Shown here in pieces: positions 1 through 6,119 of a stretch of DNA of 7,135 bases. The stretch is from NCBI GenBank assembly GCA_929200295.1, contig CAKMZE010000073.1, positions 6,324-13,458 on the forward strand, given 5' to 3'. Both the position numbers and the translations under genes were made by a program. The notes beneath the pieces were generated by a model. That model was not told the origin of the DNA. It ran no database searches and worked only from the letters and a program-made list of their open reading frames with translations. Each line of letters opens with the position of its first letter. Positions within the stretch are counted from its first letter, which is position 1. Origin of the DNA: an uncultured Alphaproteobacteria bacterium. Lineage in GTDB: Bacteria; Pseudomonadota; Alphaproteobacteria; Rhodobacterales; Rhodobacteraceae.

Positions 1-552
1 CTCTTTCATAGTGTTCTGGAGTGCGTTGAGCTTGGATTTGATCGACGTGTCGATCATTTTCGAGCCCACTTTTACGATAAGACCGCCGATGATGCTCTCA
101 TCCACGGTCTCATTTATGGTCACGGTCTTACCGACCTGTGCTTTCAATGTTTTAGCAAGCTTATCAGCCTGGGCTTTTGTCAGGGCCTTTGCCGTGGTCA
201 CATCAGCTGTGATCTCACCGCGTTCCTCTGCCAATTGCGCGCGCAATACAGCCATGAGCTGTGGTAGCACAAAAAGACGTCGCTTTGAGGCCAGCAACTG
301 CATTGTGTTCGCAGTAGTTGCGGATAGCTTCATCTTTTTTGCGATTGCAGCCACTGCGGCCTCTTGCTCATCGCGGCTATAAAGTGGCGATGTGAGCAAG
401 GTGCGAAAGTCTGCACTTTCGGCGATTACGCCTTCCAGAGCAGCAACATCAGTTTCCAACGCCTTCAGCTTTTTGCCTTCGCGAGCGATGTCAAACACCG
501 CCGTTGCATAGCGCGTAGCAATGCCTGTTGAAATTCCAGCTGTTTCGGACAC
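1..552 (-). CDS. atpH: ATP synthase F1 delta subunit (partial, C-terminal end missing)
   Basis: This encodes the delta subunit (OSCP type) of the F1F0 ATP synthase, the stator piece that joins the top of the alpha3-beta3 head to the b/b' stalk on the cytoplasmic face of the membrane. The 184 visible codons are almost the whole protein; the family is about 186 residues in Rhodobacteraceae and usually ends in MKEVG, and here the edge falls after MKE. Visible family features are the N-terminal helical domain starting SETAGISTGIATRYATAVF, the segment LLASKRRLFVLPQL (about 86-99), and the C-terminal signature DESIIGGLIVKVGSKMID (151-168). I chose the GTG at 552 because GGAAGG lies 6 bases upstream and family members begin with MSE; an in-frame GTG two codons earlier would touch the ribosome binding site. 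In alphaproteobacteria atpH usually leads atpHAGDC, so the other F1 genes should follow beyond the left edge. Identification is secure. Confidence 0.97.
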   Translation of the reverse strand, partial: MSETAGISTGIATRYATAVFDIAREGKKLKALETDVAALEGVIAESADFRTLLTSPLYSRDEQEAAVAAIAKKMKLSATTANTMQLLASKRRLFVLPQLMAVLRAQLAEERGEITADVTTAKALTKAQADKLAKTLKAQVGKTVTINETVDESIIGGLIVKVGSKMIDTSIKSKLNALQNTMKE

Positions 553-558
553 GTTCAC

Positions 559-564
559 CCTTCC
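559..564 (-). promoter_or_regulatory. Ribosome binding site of atpH
   Basis: GGAAGG on the minus strand lies 6 bases before the GTG at 552. It decides between two in-frame GTG codons (558 and 552) in favour of the inner one, since the outer GTG follows it with no spacer. Confidence 0.7.
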
Positions 565-653
565 GAGTTTTGGCCCCCGACCTCATACAGATGAAATCAC
601 AAAGGGCAGCTTGTTAGGCCTCAGCGAAAGCTGCGGCATCAAAATCAAGCGCG

Positions 654-681
654 ATGTAACAGAGCTGTTATGACCTCGCAA
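654..681 (-). promoter_or_regulatory. Possible promoter of the atp operon
   Basis: On the minus strand TTGCGA (676-681) is followed after 16 bases by TTACAT (654-659). The first matches the sigma-70 -35 consensus at four of six positions and the second matches the -10 at only three. It would start transcripts about 95 bases before the atpH start codon. The match is weak, and other placements in the gap are possible. Confidence 0.2.
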
Positions 682-757
682 GCACCCAAGGGCACAATTT
701 TCTGGCTCGGCACCCCTGAATTTTCGCATAGATCGCAAAATGTGAAAAGAAATTTTC

Positions 758-773
758 TATTTGATATCAAATA
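758..773. repeat. Perfect 16-base palindrome upstream of atpH
   Basis: TATTTGATATCAAATA reads the same on both strands with no spacer. It is the most symmetrical element in the gap and has the form of an operator for a dimeric regulator. It resembles an FNR/CRP-type TTGAT-N4-ATCAA box but lacks the four-base spacer, so FNR is not supported. It lies about 205 bases upstream of atpH, rather far for a repressor of a promoter close to that gene. Its function is unknown. Confidence 0.45.
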
Positions 774-775
774 AT

Positions 776-792
776 CACAGGGAAAACCTGTG
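776..792. repeat. Small inverted repeat (6-base arms, 5-base loop)
   Basis: CACAGG (776-781) and CCTGTG (787-792) are inverted around GAAAA. It sits two bases from the 16-base palindrome. It could form a short hairpin in the 3' tail of the methyltransferase transcript, but no T tract follows on either strand, so a terminator call is not supported. Confidence 0.35.
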
Positions 793-860
793 CAAAGACA
801 AGCCAGCATTGCGATTGATTGGCCTTATAAAACGACAATGATCATTACAAAATAACAGCT

Positions 861-876
861 ATTAATAAGTATTAAT
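861..876. repeat. AT-only inverted repeat (7-base arms, 2-base spacer)
   Basis: ATTAATA and TATTAAT are inverted around AG, 71 bases downstream of the methyltransferase stop codon on the minus strand. Such AT-rich symmetry can arise by chance in DNA of this composition, and no regulator can be named from it. A second, shorter palindrome, AATGATCATT, lies at 837-846. Confidence 0.35.
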
Positions 877-947
877 TGTATATGAATACCGCATGGGATG
901 GGCTGAAATCGATTTTGCCCGAATCTGCTAATCTTTCTGACAGTGCG

Positions 948-1706
948 TCACGATTGCTCGCGCGCAGACTCTGCCGCCGTTCCTGCGATCCCTTCGAGCG
1001 CGTGCAGCGGTTTGCTCACCCTCTCGCTTAAACCCGGCCGCGTTGGGGCTGCCAAATGCTTTGACGCTTCAACAATCAGCACACCGCCTGCGGTGACAAA
1101 CGGTAAATAATGACCCAGCTTTTCAAGCGCCCCCGAAACTCTTCGCCACATCGCGCTTTGCGACGGTGGCTGATAGAGCGCTGACATTGCCTTTTCGACC
1201 ACAAATTCATGGCGACGCAATTGCGCCTCAAGCTGGCCAAGCGAATAGGGGCGCCCATAGCCAAAGGGCGTTTTGTCAGACCGCGACCAAACGCCCGCGC
1301 GATTGGGCACGACAAAAACAACCTTGCCACCCGGGCCGAGCGTGCGCCAAATCTCATCTAACAGGGCCGATGGGTTTTCCGATGTTTCAAGACCATGCAT
1401 CACGACAAGCCGGTCAATCTGCCCGGTTTCAATTGGCCAAAGTGTTTCCTCGCATAAGACGGCAACGTTTTTGCCGCCACTGGGCCATGGCATCACCCCT
1501 TGCGGGCCAGGCATCAGGCCGATCACCCGACGCGCCTCTGTCAGAAATGGCCGTAAGAGCGGCACAGCAAAGCCAAAACCAACCACAGTTTGACCTTTGA
1601 CGTTTGGCCAAAGTTTGACCAGCTCATTGCGGATCGCTTTTTGCGTATTCCGCCCCAAGGTCTCACGGTAATAAAAGTTTCGCAGATCAAGCACGTCCAA
1701 ATGCAT
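948..1706 (-). CDS. SAM-dependent methyltransferase-like protein, substrate unknown
   Basis: This 252-residue protein has the outline of a class I (UbiE/methyltransferase-11 type) fold: a glycine-rich first loop VVGFGFA (41-47), a region ending in LETSENPSALLDEIWR (106-121), and the post-motif LGPGGKVVFVVPN (123-135) typical of the fourth and fifth strands. The expected acidic residue at the end of strand two, which normally holds the SAM ribose, is not seen: the segment reads RVIGLMPGPQG (60-70). It may therefore bind SAM in another way or be a degenerate enzyme. The ATG at 1706 is preceded by AAGGG with 9 bases between, supporting this start. No signal peptide or membrane segment is visible, so it should be cytoplasmic. 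It is divergently placed next to gloB; I recall a similar pairing in related bacteria, but that gives no substrate. The fold call is fairly firm, the activity is not. Confidence 0.82.
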   Translation of the reverse strand: MHLDVLDLRNFYYRETLGRNTQKAIRNELVKLWPNVKGQTVVGFGFAVPLLRPFLTEARRVIGLMPGPQGVMPWPSGGKNVAVLCEETLWPIETGQIDRLVVMHGLETSENPSALLDEIWRTLGPGGKVVFVVPNRAGVWSRSDKTPFGYGRPYSLGQLEAQLRRHEFVVEKAMSALYQPPSQSAMWRRVSGALEKLGHYLPFVTAGGVLIVEASKHLAAPTRPGLSERVSKPLHALEGIAGTAAESAREQS

Positions 1707-1720
1707 TTATGCGCACCCTT

Positions 1721-1728
1721 ATGGTTAA
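1721..1728 (-). promoter_or_regulatory. CtrA-like binding motif TTAACCAT
   Basis: TTAACCAT on the minus strand matches the short CtrA motif described for the cell-cycle regulator CtrA of alphaproteobacteria. It lies 15 bases upstream of the methyltransferase start, abutting its ribosome binding site, and about 63 bases upstream of the gloB start. An eight-base match can be chance, but its place in a divergent promoter region makes it worth recording. Confidence 0.35.
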
Positions 1729-1756
1729 TAAATCGTGACTGGCCCAGCTGCCGCCC

Positions 1757-1787
1757 TTGACACTAGCAAACGAAACCCCACCATAAA
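1757..1787 (+). promoter_or_regulatory. Possible gloB promoter
   Basis: A perfect -35 consensus TTGACA at 1757-1762 is followed after 19 bases by CATAAA (1782-1787), a four-of-six -10 match; the spacer is longer than the usual 17. If used, transcription would begin at or next to the gloB ATG at 1792 and give a message with almost no leader. The -35 is good, the -10 weak. Confidence 0.3.
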
Positions 1788-1791
1788 AGAC

Positions 1792-2565
1792 ATGGCATAT
1801 GAAATCATCACAATTCGCTGTTTGGACGATAACTATGCGTTTGTCGTCGCGAACACGCGCACAGGCGAGGCCGCGCTGATCGATGCGCCAGAAGCGGCCC
1901 CTATTAATGCAGCTCTCGCTGCACGCCCGGATATTACACTGACCACCCTTTTACTGACCCATCACCACCATGATCATGTCGAAGGGATTGATGGGCTTGA
2001 CCGATTAGCCGATCTTACAATCACCGGGGCCGCCGCAGATGCTCATCGTTTGCCGGCACTGGATCAGATGGTCTCACCTGGTGAACAGATTACAATCTGC
2101 GACACGCCATTTCATATTATGGCCGCCGATGGCCATACACTTAATCACATCGCATTTTATGCGCCCGCCCTTGATGCGGTGTTTACAGGTGATAGCCTGA
2201 TGACCCATGGCTGCGGACGGCTGTTCGAAGGCACGGCGGCGCAAATGTGTGACACGATGCAAGGCTTTGCAGCGCTCCGTGATGAAACGCGCACCTATTG
2301 CGGGCATGACTATGCGCGCGCCAATCTCACATTCGCAGCGTTATTTGCCCCTGAACCACAGGCTTTGGCGACACGGCTTGCTGAACTCGATCAGCTGGAT
2401 GCGACGCAAACCAGCACCACAGGTGTTACAATCGGTCTCGAAAAACAGCTCAACCCCTACCTGCGCGCGCACTTGCCCCAAGTCAAAGCCAGCCTAGATC
2501 TACCCCAGACAACACCGACCGTCGACGTCTTTGCCGAAATTCGCACGCGTAAAGACAAATTTTGA
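1792..2565 (+). CDS. gloB: Hydroxyacylglutathione hydrolase (glyoxalase II)
   Basis: This cytoplasmic metallo-beta-lactamase-fold enzyme hydrolyses S-D-lactoylglutathione to D-lactate and glutathione, the second step of methylglyoxal detoxification. All expected metal ligands of the two-metal site are visible: the THHHHDH motif gives H57, H59, D61 and H62; H115 is in DGHTLNH, D134 in FTGD and H172 in CGHDY. The C-terminal substrate-binding end RTRKDKF (251-257) is intact, as is CGRLFEG (141-147). The length of 257 residues is normal. An upstream in-frame GTG at 1735 would add 19 residues with no family match; the ATG at 1792 puts AYEIITIRCLDDNYAF at the N-terminus as expected, although only a weak AAAAG precedes it. 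It is divergent from the methyltransferase gene and is followed by clpA after 192 bases. Identification is firm. Confidence 0.96.
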   Translation: MAYEIITIRCLDDNYAFVVANTRTGEAALIDAPEAAPINAALAARPDITLTTLLLTHHHHDHVEGIDGLDRLADLTITGAAADAHRLPALDQMVSPGEQITICDTPFHIMAADGHTLNHIAFYAPALDAVFTGDSLMTHGCGRLFEGTAAQMCDTMQGFAALRDETRTYCGHDYARANLTFAALFAPEPQALATRLAELDQLDATQTSTTGVTIGLEKQLNPYLRAHLPQVKASLDLPQTTPTVDVFAEIRTRKDKF

Positions 2566-2757
2566 CCATTATTATTATGTTATCATGCGAACTACTGCAT
2601 GAGAGCCACGCTCGCAAAGAATATGCATCAATGAACGTGTAATTTTGGAAATAACTCTTGAAGGTTTCGGAATTAAAACAAACTTTAAGAATAACAGGCC
2701 AAAGTCAGGTTGGGCAGCATAGCCTCCCCTGCATCCGATCAGAAGGAGCACAGAAAA
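2566..2757 (+). other. Leader region between gloB and clpA, no gene seen
   Basis: This AT-rich stretch of 192 bases holds no convincing gene. Neither it nor the window contains clpS, the adaptor gene that lies next to clpA in many proteobacteria. TCATGC (2583-2588) and GCATGA (2597-2602) form a weak inverted repeat shortly after the gloB stop, without a T tract. A TTGAAG at 2658-2663 followed 20 bases later by TTTAAG could be a poor sigma-70 promoter; the CTTGAAG also recalls a heat-shock -35 element, but I find no matching -10. clpA probably has its own promoter here. Confidence 0.4.
2743..2748 (+). promoter_or_regulatory. Ribosome binding site of clpA
   Basis: AAGGAG lies 9 bases before the GTG at 2758. 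It fixes the start of clpA at this GTG and not at the in-frame TTG at 2710, which would add 16 residues unlike any ClpA N-terminus. Confidence 0.8.
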
Positions 2758-5070
2758 GTGCCATCTTTTTCTACTACGCTTGAGCAGGCAATCCATGGGG
2801 CGCTGGCCCTCGCAAATGCACGTCGTCATGAATTGGCGACGCTTGAACATTTGTTGTTGTCACTCATTGATGAACCCGAAGCGTTGCATGTCATGCAGGC
2901 ATGCTCGGTCGATTGCGACAAGCTGCGCAAAGAATTGATCGATTTCATTGATGAGGAACTGTCGAACCTCGTCACAGATATTGATGGATCCGAGGCCGTT
3001 CCAACGGCTGCATTCCAGCGCGTTATTCAACGCGCCGCGATCCATGTGCAATCCTCCGGCCGGACCGAGGTCACAGGCGCAAATGTGCTCGTCGCGATTT
3101 TTGCTGAGCGTGAGAGCAACGCCGCATACTTCCTGCAAGAGCAGGATATGACGCGCTATGATGCTGTGAACTTTATCGCGCATGGTGTGGCCAAAGACCC
3201 CGCATTTGGCGAAAGCCGCCCAATCACAGGCGCAACCGACGGGGAAAACCCCGAAAGCGAAGAAGAGGAAGAGAAATCAGCCCTCGCGAAATACTGCGTC
3301 GATCTCAATGTAAAGGCCGCAAAAGGCGATGTTGATCCGTTGATCGGACGCGGACATGAGGTAGAGCGGTGCATCCAAGTGCTTTGCCGCCGTCGCAAAA
3401 ATAACCCGCTTCTCGTTGGCGATCCCGGCGTTGGGAAAACAGCTATTGCAGAGGGCCTCGCCTTTAAAATCATCAATGGCGACACACCAGAGGTGTTATC
3501 ATCTGCGACGATTTATTCGCTCGATATGGGCGCGCTTTTGGCTGGCACCCGCTATCGCGGTGATTTCGAAGAACGGCTCAAGGCTGTGATGACAGAAATG
3601 GAAGATCACCCTGATGCGGTGCTCTTTATTGATGAGATTCACACAGTGATCGGTGCTGGCGCCACGTCTGGTGGCGCAATGGACGCGTCAAACCTACTAA
3701 AACCTGCGTTGCAGGGCGGCAAACTGCGCTGCATGGGCTCGACCACCTACAAAGAATTCCGTCAGCATTTCGAAAAAGATCGCGCGCTGGCGCGCCGTTT
3801 CCAAAAGATCGATGTGAATGAACCATCGGTCGAGGATGCCGTAAAAATCCTGCGCGGCCTCAAACCCCATTTTGAAGAGCATCACGGGATCAAATATACC
3901 GCAGACGCAATCCGCACCGCGGTTGAGCTGTCGTCGCGCTATATGAACGACCGCAAACTACCCGATAAGGCCATCGATGTGATTGACGAGGCAGGTGCCG
4001 CACAGCACCTCGTGCCCGATTCAAAGCGCCGCAAAACAATCGGCGTGAAAGAAATCGAAGCCGTCGTCGCCAAAATCGCGCGCATCCCCCCAAAGAACGT
4101 CACCAAGGACGATGCTGAGGTGCTCAAAGATCTTGAAAAATCGCTTAAGCGCGTTGTCTTCGGCCAAGACAAAGCGATCGAAGCGCTCTCATCCGCGATC
4201 AAGCTTGCGCGCGCAGGCTTGCGCGAACCTGAAAAGCCCATTGGCAACTATCTGTTTGCAGGCCCAACCGGTGTCGGCAAAACCGAGGTCGCCAAGCAGC
4301 TGTCAGATACATTAGGTGTTGAGCTTCTGCGTTTCGACATGTCGGAATATATGGAAAAGCACGCTATTTCACGGCTCATCGGTGCGCCTCCCGGCTATGT
4401 TGGGTTTGATCAGGGCGGCATGCTCACAGATGGTGTTGACCAAAACCCACATTGTGTTCTGCTGCTTGATGAAATGGAAAAGGCACATCCCGATGTGTAC
4501 AATATCCTGTTGCAAGTGATGGATCACGGTAAACTGACAGACCATAACGGACGCACGACAGATTTCCGTAATGTGATCTTGATCATGACATCCAATGCAG
4601 GTGCTGCTGAGCTGTCGAAAAACGCGCTTGGCTTTGGCCGCGAAAGCCGCGAGGGCGAGGATAGCGCCGCGATCGAACGCACGTTCACGCCAGAATTCCG
4701 CAATCGCTTAGATGCGGTGATCAGCTTTGGTGCATTGCCCAAACCTGTCATTTTGCGCGTGGTTGAGAAATTTGTTCTTCAGCTTGAGGCACAGTTAATC
4801 GATCGCAACGTGCATATCGAACTGACAAACGCCGCCGCAGATTGGTTAGCAGATAAAGGCTATGATCAGAAAATGGGGGCGCGACCGCTTGGGCGCGTCA
4901 TTCAAGAGCATATCAAAAAGCCACTGGCAGAAGAGCTGTTATTTGGCAGCCTGATGAAAGGCGGGTTGGTCAAGGTTGATGTCAAAGACGACAAGATCGA
5001 TCTGATCTACCAAGCACCAGAACAGCCACAGATCAAAGGTGATAAACCACCGCTTTTGACAGCTGACTAA
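2758..5070 (+). CDS. clpA: ATP-dependent Clp protease ATP-binding subunit ClpA
   Basis: ClpA is the hexameric AAA+ unfoldase that threads substrates into ClpP in the cytoplasm. The 770-residue protein is full length. It has the Clp N-domain from residue 1 (PSFSTTLEQAIHGAL, with the helical repeat ELATLEHLLLSLI), a glutamate-rich linker near 166-173, a first AAA+ module with Walker A GDPGVGKT (221-228) and Walker B VLFIDE (288-293), and a second with Walker A GPTGVGKT (502-509) and Walker B VLLLDE (567-572). The ClpP-docking tripeptide is LGF at 624-626, in the place of the IGL/IGF loop. There is no long coiled-coil middle domain, which argues for ClpA over ClpB or ClpC. The GTG start has AAGGAG 9 bases upstream and gives the usual N-terminus. 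No clpS or clpP lies in the window, so these partners must be elsewhere. No frameshift or missing catalytic residue is seen. Confidence 0.98.
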   Translation: MPSFSTTLEQAIHGALALANARRHELATLEHLLLSLIDEPEALHVMQACSVDCDKLRKELIDFIDEELSNLVTDIDGSEAVPTAAFQRVIQRAAIHVQSSGRTEVTGANVLVAIFAERESNAAYFLQEQDMTRYDAVNFIAHGVAKDPAFGESRPITGATDGENPESEEEEEKSALAKYCVDLNVKAAKGDVDPLIGRGHEVERCIQVLCRRRKNNPLLVGDPGVGKTAIAEGLAFKIINGDTPEVLSSATIYSLDMGALLAGTRYRGDFEERLKAVMTEMEDHPDAVLFIDEIHTVIGAGATSGGAMDASNLLKPALQGGKLRCMGSTTYKEFRQHFEKDRALARRFQKIDVNEPSVEDAVKILRGLKPHFEEHHGIKYTADAIRTAVELSSRYMNDRKLPDKAIDVIDEAGAAQHLVPDSKRRKTIGVKEIEAVVAKIARIPPKNVTKDDAEVLKDLEKSLKRVVFGQDKAIEALSSAIKLARAGLREPEKPIGNYLFAGPTGVGKTEVAKQLSDTLGVELLRFDMSEYMEKHAISRLIGAPPGYVGFDQGGMLTDGVDQNPHCVLLLDEMEKAHPDVYNILLQVMDHGKLTDHNGRTTDFRNVILIMTSNAGAAELSKNALGFGRESREGEDSAAIERTFTPEFRNRLDAVISFGALPKPVILRVVEKFVLQLEAQLIDRNVHIELTNAAADWLADKGYDQKMGARPLGRVIQEHIKKPLAEELLFGSLMKGGLVKVDVKDDKIDLIYQAPEQPQIKGDKPPLLTAD

Positions 5071-5080
5071 CCCCTACGGG

Positions 5081-5127
5081 ACGGTGGGAGGGGCGGCGCG
5101 GCTTTGCCGCAAGCGTCCCTCCACCGT
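5081..5127. repeat. Large GC-rich hairpin between clpA and the peptidase gene
   Basis: ACGGTGGGAGGG (5081-5092) pairs with CCCTCCACCGT (5117-5127), leaving one bulged G, and an inner stem GCGGC-TTT-GCCGC (5098-5110) continues it. It begins 10 bases after the clpA stop and ends 6 bases before the ATG of the next gene. No T tract follows on either strand, so it is not a standard intrinsic terminator. It may protect the clpA message end, partly terminate, or limit translation of the peptidase, whose leader it occupies. Confidence 0.7.
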
Positions 5128-5133
5128 GATAAA

Positions 5134-6105
5134 ATGAACCGATTTCTCACCCCATTGTTCTTATTTGCCTCTGCATCTCACGCAGAGCCGATTAGCCTGT
5201 CCCAGCCTATCGACTGCACCTTGGGCGAAACCTGTTATATCCAACAAGTTGTTGACCAAGACCCCGGCCCGGGCGTGAAAGATTTCCAATGTGGCGCGCT
5301 CAGCTATGACGGGCATCAAGGCACCGATTTTGCGCTGCCTTTCCATTCTTCGCTCAGTGAAGATTTTGCGGTTCTTGCCGCCTCAGCGGGTGAGGTTCGC
5401 GCAACCCGCAATGACATGCCAGATATCCTCTTTGATGCCCCTAGCGCACCTGACATTGCAGGGCGCGAATGCGGTAACGGCGTCGTCCTGCGCCATGAAA
5501 ACGGTTGGGAGACGCAATATTGCCACCTTGCCCAAGGCTCGATTGCCGTCTCTGTTGGCGATCAGGTCGCCGCAGGCGATACTTTAGGGTTTGTGGGGCT
5601 TTCTGGTCATACAGAATTTCCACATTTACATCTTTCTCTGCGGCACAACGGGCAGGTGATCGACCCGTTTGACACAACCAGTAACGAAGGCTGCGCTGAA
5701 CCAAAAATACAGCTATGGGACCCACCGATCTCAGTGCCCTCAGGCGGGATCATCAGTGCTGGCTTCAGCTTTGAAATCCCCGCTTATGATACGATCAAAG
5801 CCGGCACAGCTGCGCATACGCGGATCGCACCTACAGCCCCTGCCCTTGTCGTTTGGATGTTTAACTTTGGCACGCGCGCGGGCGATGTTTTCAGTCTGCG
5901 CATTGATGGCCCACAGGGCGAAGTGTTTGGAATGAGCGAAGCCCTGACAAAACCGCGCGCGCAAATGTTCCGCGCAGGTGGGCGGCGCGCCCCGCCACAA
6001 GGATGGCCAACAGGGCGTTACGTCGGCACCGCGCGGCTTGAGCGTGATGGTGTTCTGCTTGATCAAGAGCTGACAGAGGTTCTGATCACCAACGAAGCCA
6101 ATTAG
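5134..6105 (+). CDS. Secreted M23 (LytM-type) zinc metallopeptidase
   Basis: The 323-residue protein begins with a short signal peptide (MNRFLTPLFLFASASHA, cleavage likely after residue 17), so it should act in the periplasm. The M23 domain spans roughly 55-180. H61 and D65 in HQGTD (HxxxD) and H166 in HLH are the expected zinc ligands; H131 in YCHL and H164 are the expected catalytic histidines. All five are present, so it is probably an active peptidoglycan endopeptidase and not a degenerate regulator of the EnvC/NlpD kind. Six cysteines (28, 34, 53, 113, 130, 187) follow the signal peptide and could form disulfides. The C-terminal 120 residues (about 200-323) look beta-rich, and I do not recognise the domain. 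The ATG at 5134 is chosen because it starts the signal peptide; no ribosome binding site is evident before it, and a hairpin fills the leader. It may be read from the clpA promoter. The exact substrate bond is unknown. Confidence 0.9.
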   Translation: MNRFLTPLFLFASASHAEPISLSQPIDCTLGETCYIQQVVDQDPGPGVKDFQCGALSYDGHQGTDFALPFHSSLSEDFAVLAASAGEVRATRNDMPDILFDAPSAPDIAGRECGNGVVLRHENGWETQYCHLAQGSIAVSVGDQVAAGDTLGFVGLSGHTEFPHLHLSLRHNGQVIDPFDTTSNEGCAEPKIQLWDPPISVPSGGIISAGFSFEIPAYDTIKAGTAAHTRIAPTAPALVVWMFNFGTRAGDVFSLRIDGPQGEVFGMSEALTKPRAQMFRAGGRRAPPQGWPTGRYVGTARLERDGVLLDQELTEVLITNEAN

Positions 6106-6119
6106 AGCCCTAGCGCTCT
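6104..6119. terminator. Possible short hairpin between convergent genes
   Basis: AGAGC (6104-6108) and GCTCT (6115-6119) are inverted around six bases and span both stop codons. The stem is short and has no T tract, so bidirectional termination is only a possibility. Confidence 0.2.

Larger units (their letters stand above)
553..947. other. Intergenic region upstream of atpH, no gene seen
   Basis: These 395 bases separate the stop of the methyltransferase gene from the start of atpH, both on the minus strand. The part nearest atpH has ordinary composition, while about 720-890 is distinctly AT-rich and holds several inverted repeats listed separately. I found no convincing protein gene, tRNA or clear intrinsic terminator with a T tract. 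The promoter of the ATP synthase operon must lie here if the operon starts with atpH, and the length leaves room for a long leader or a small RNA, for which I see no direct evidence. Confidence 0.6.

Noticed and set aside
11..382. A plus-strand frame of 123 codons at the left edge.
   Set aside because: It is antisense to atpH, whose minus-strand product matches the delta subunit along its length.
761..770. TTGATATCAA as an FNR/FnrL box.
   Set aside because: The half-sites fit, but the four-base spacer of the consensus is absent.
776..792. Intrinsic terminator of the methyltransferase gene.
   Set aside because: The stem is short and neither strand has a following T tract.
882..1031. A 49-codon plus-strand frame starting MNTAWDGLKSILPES, just behind a TATTAAT that could be a -10 element.
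   Set aside because: No ribosome binding site, most of it overlaps the 3' end of the methyltransferase gene on the other strand, and the residues after about 25 look like antisense of that gene.
1166..1600. A plus-strand frame of 144 codons.
   Set aside because: It lies wholly opposite the methyltransferase gene and has no domain-like features.
2657..2689. A heat-shock (sigma-32) promoter before clpA based on CTTGAAG.
   Set aside because: No matching -10 element lies at the expected distance.
2575..2850. A minus-strand frame of 91 codons covering the gap before clpA.
   Set aside because: It overlaps the clpA start and leader, has no recognisable features and no supporting ribosome binding site.
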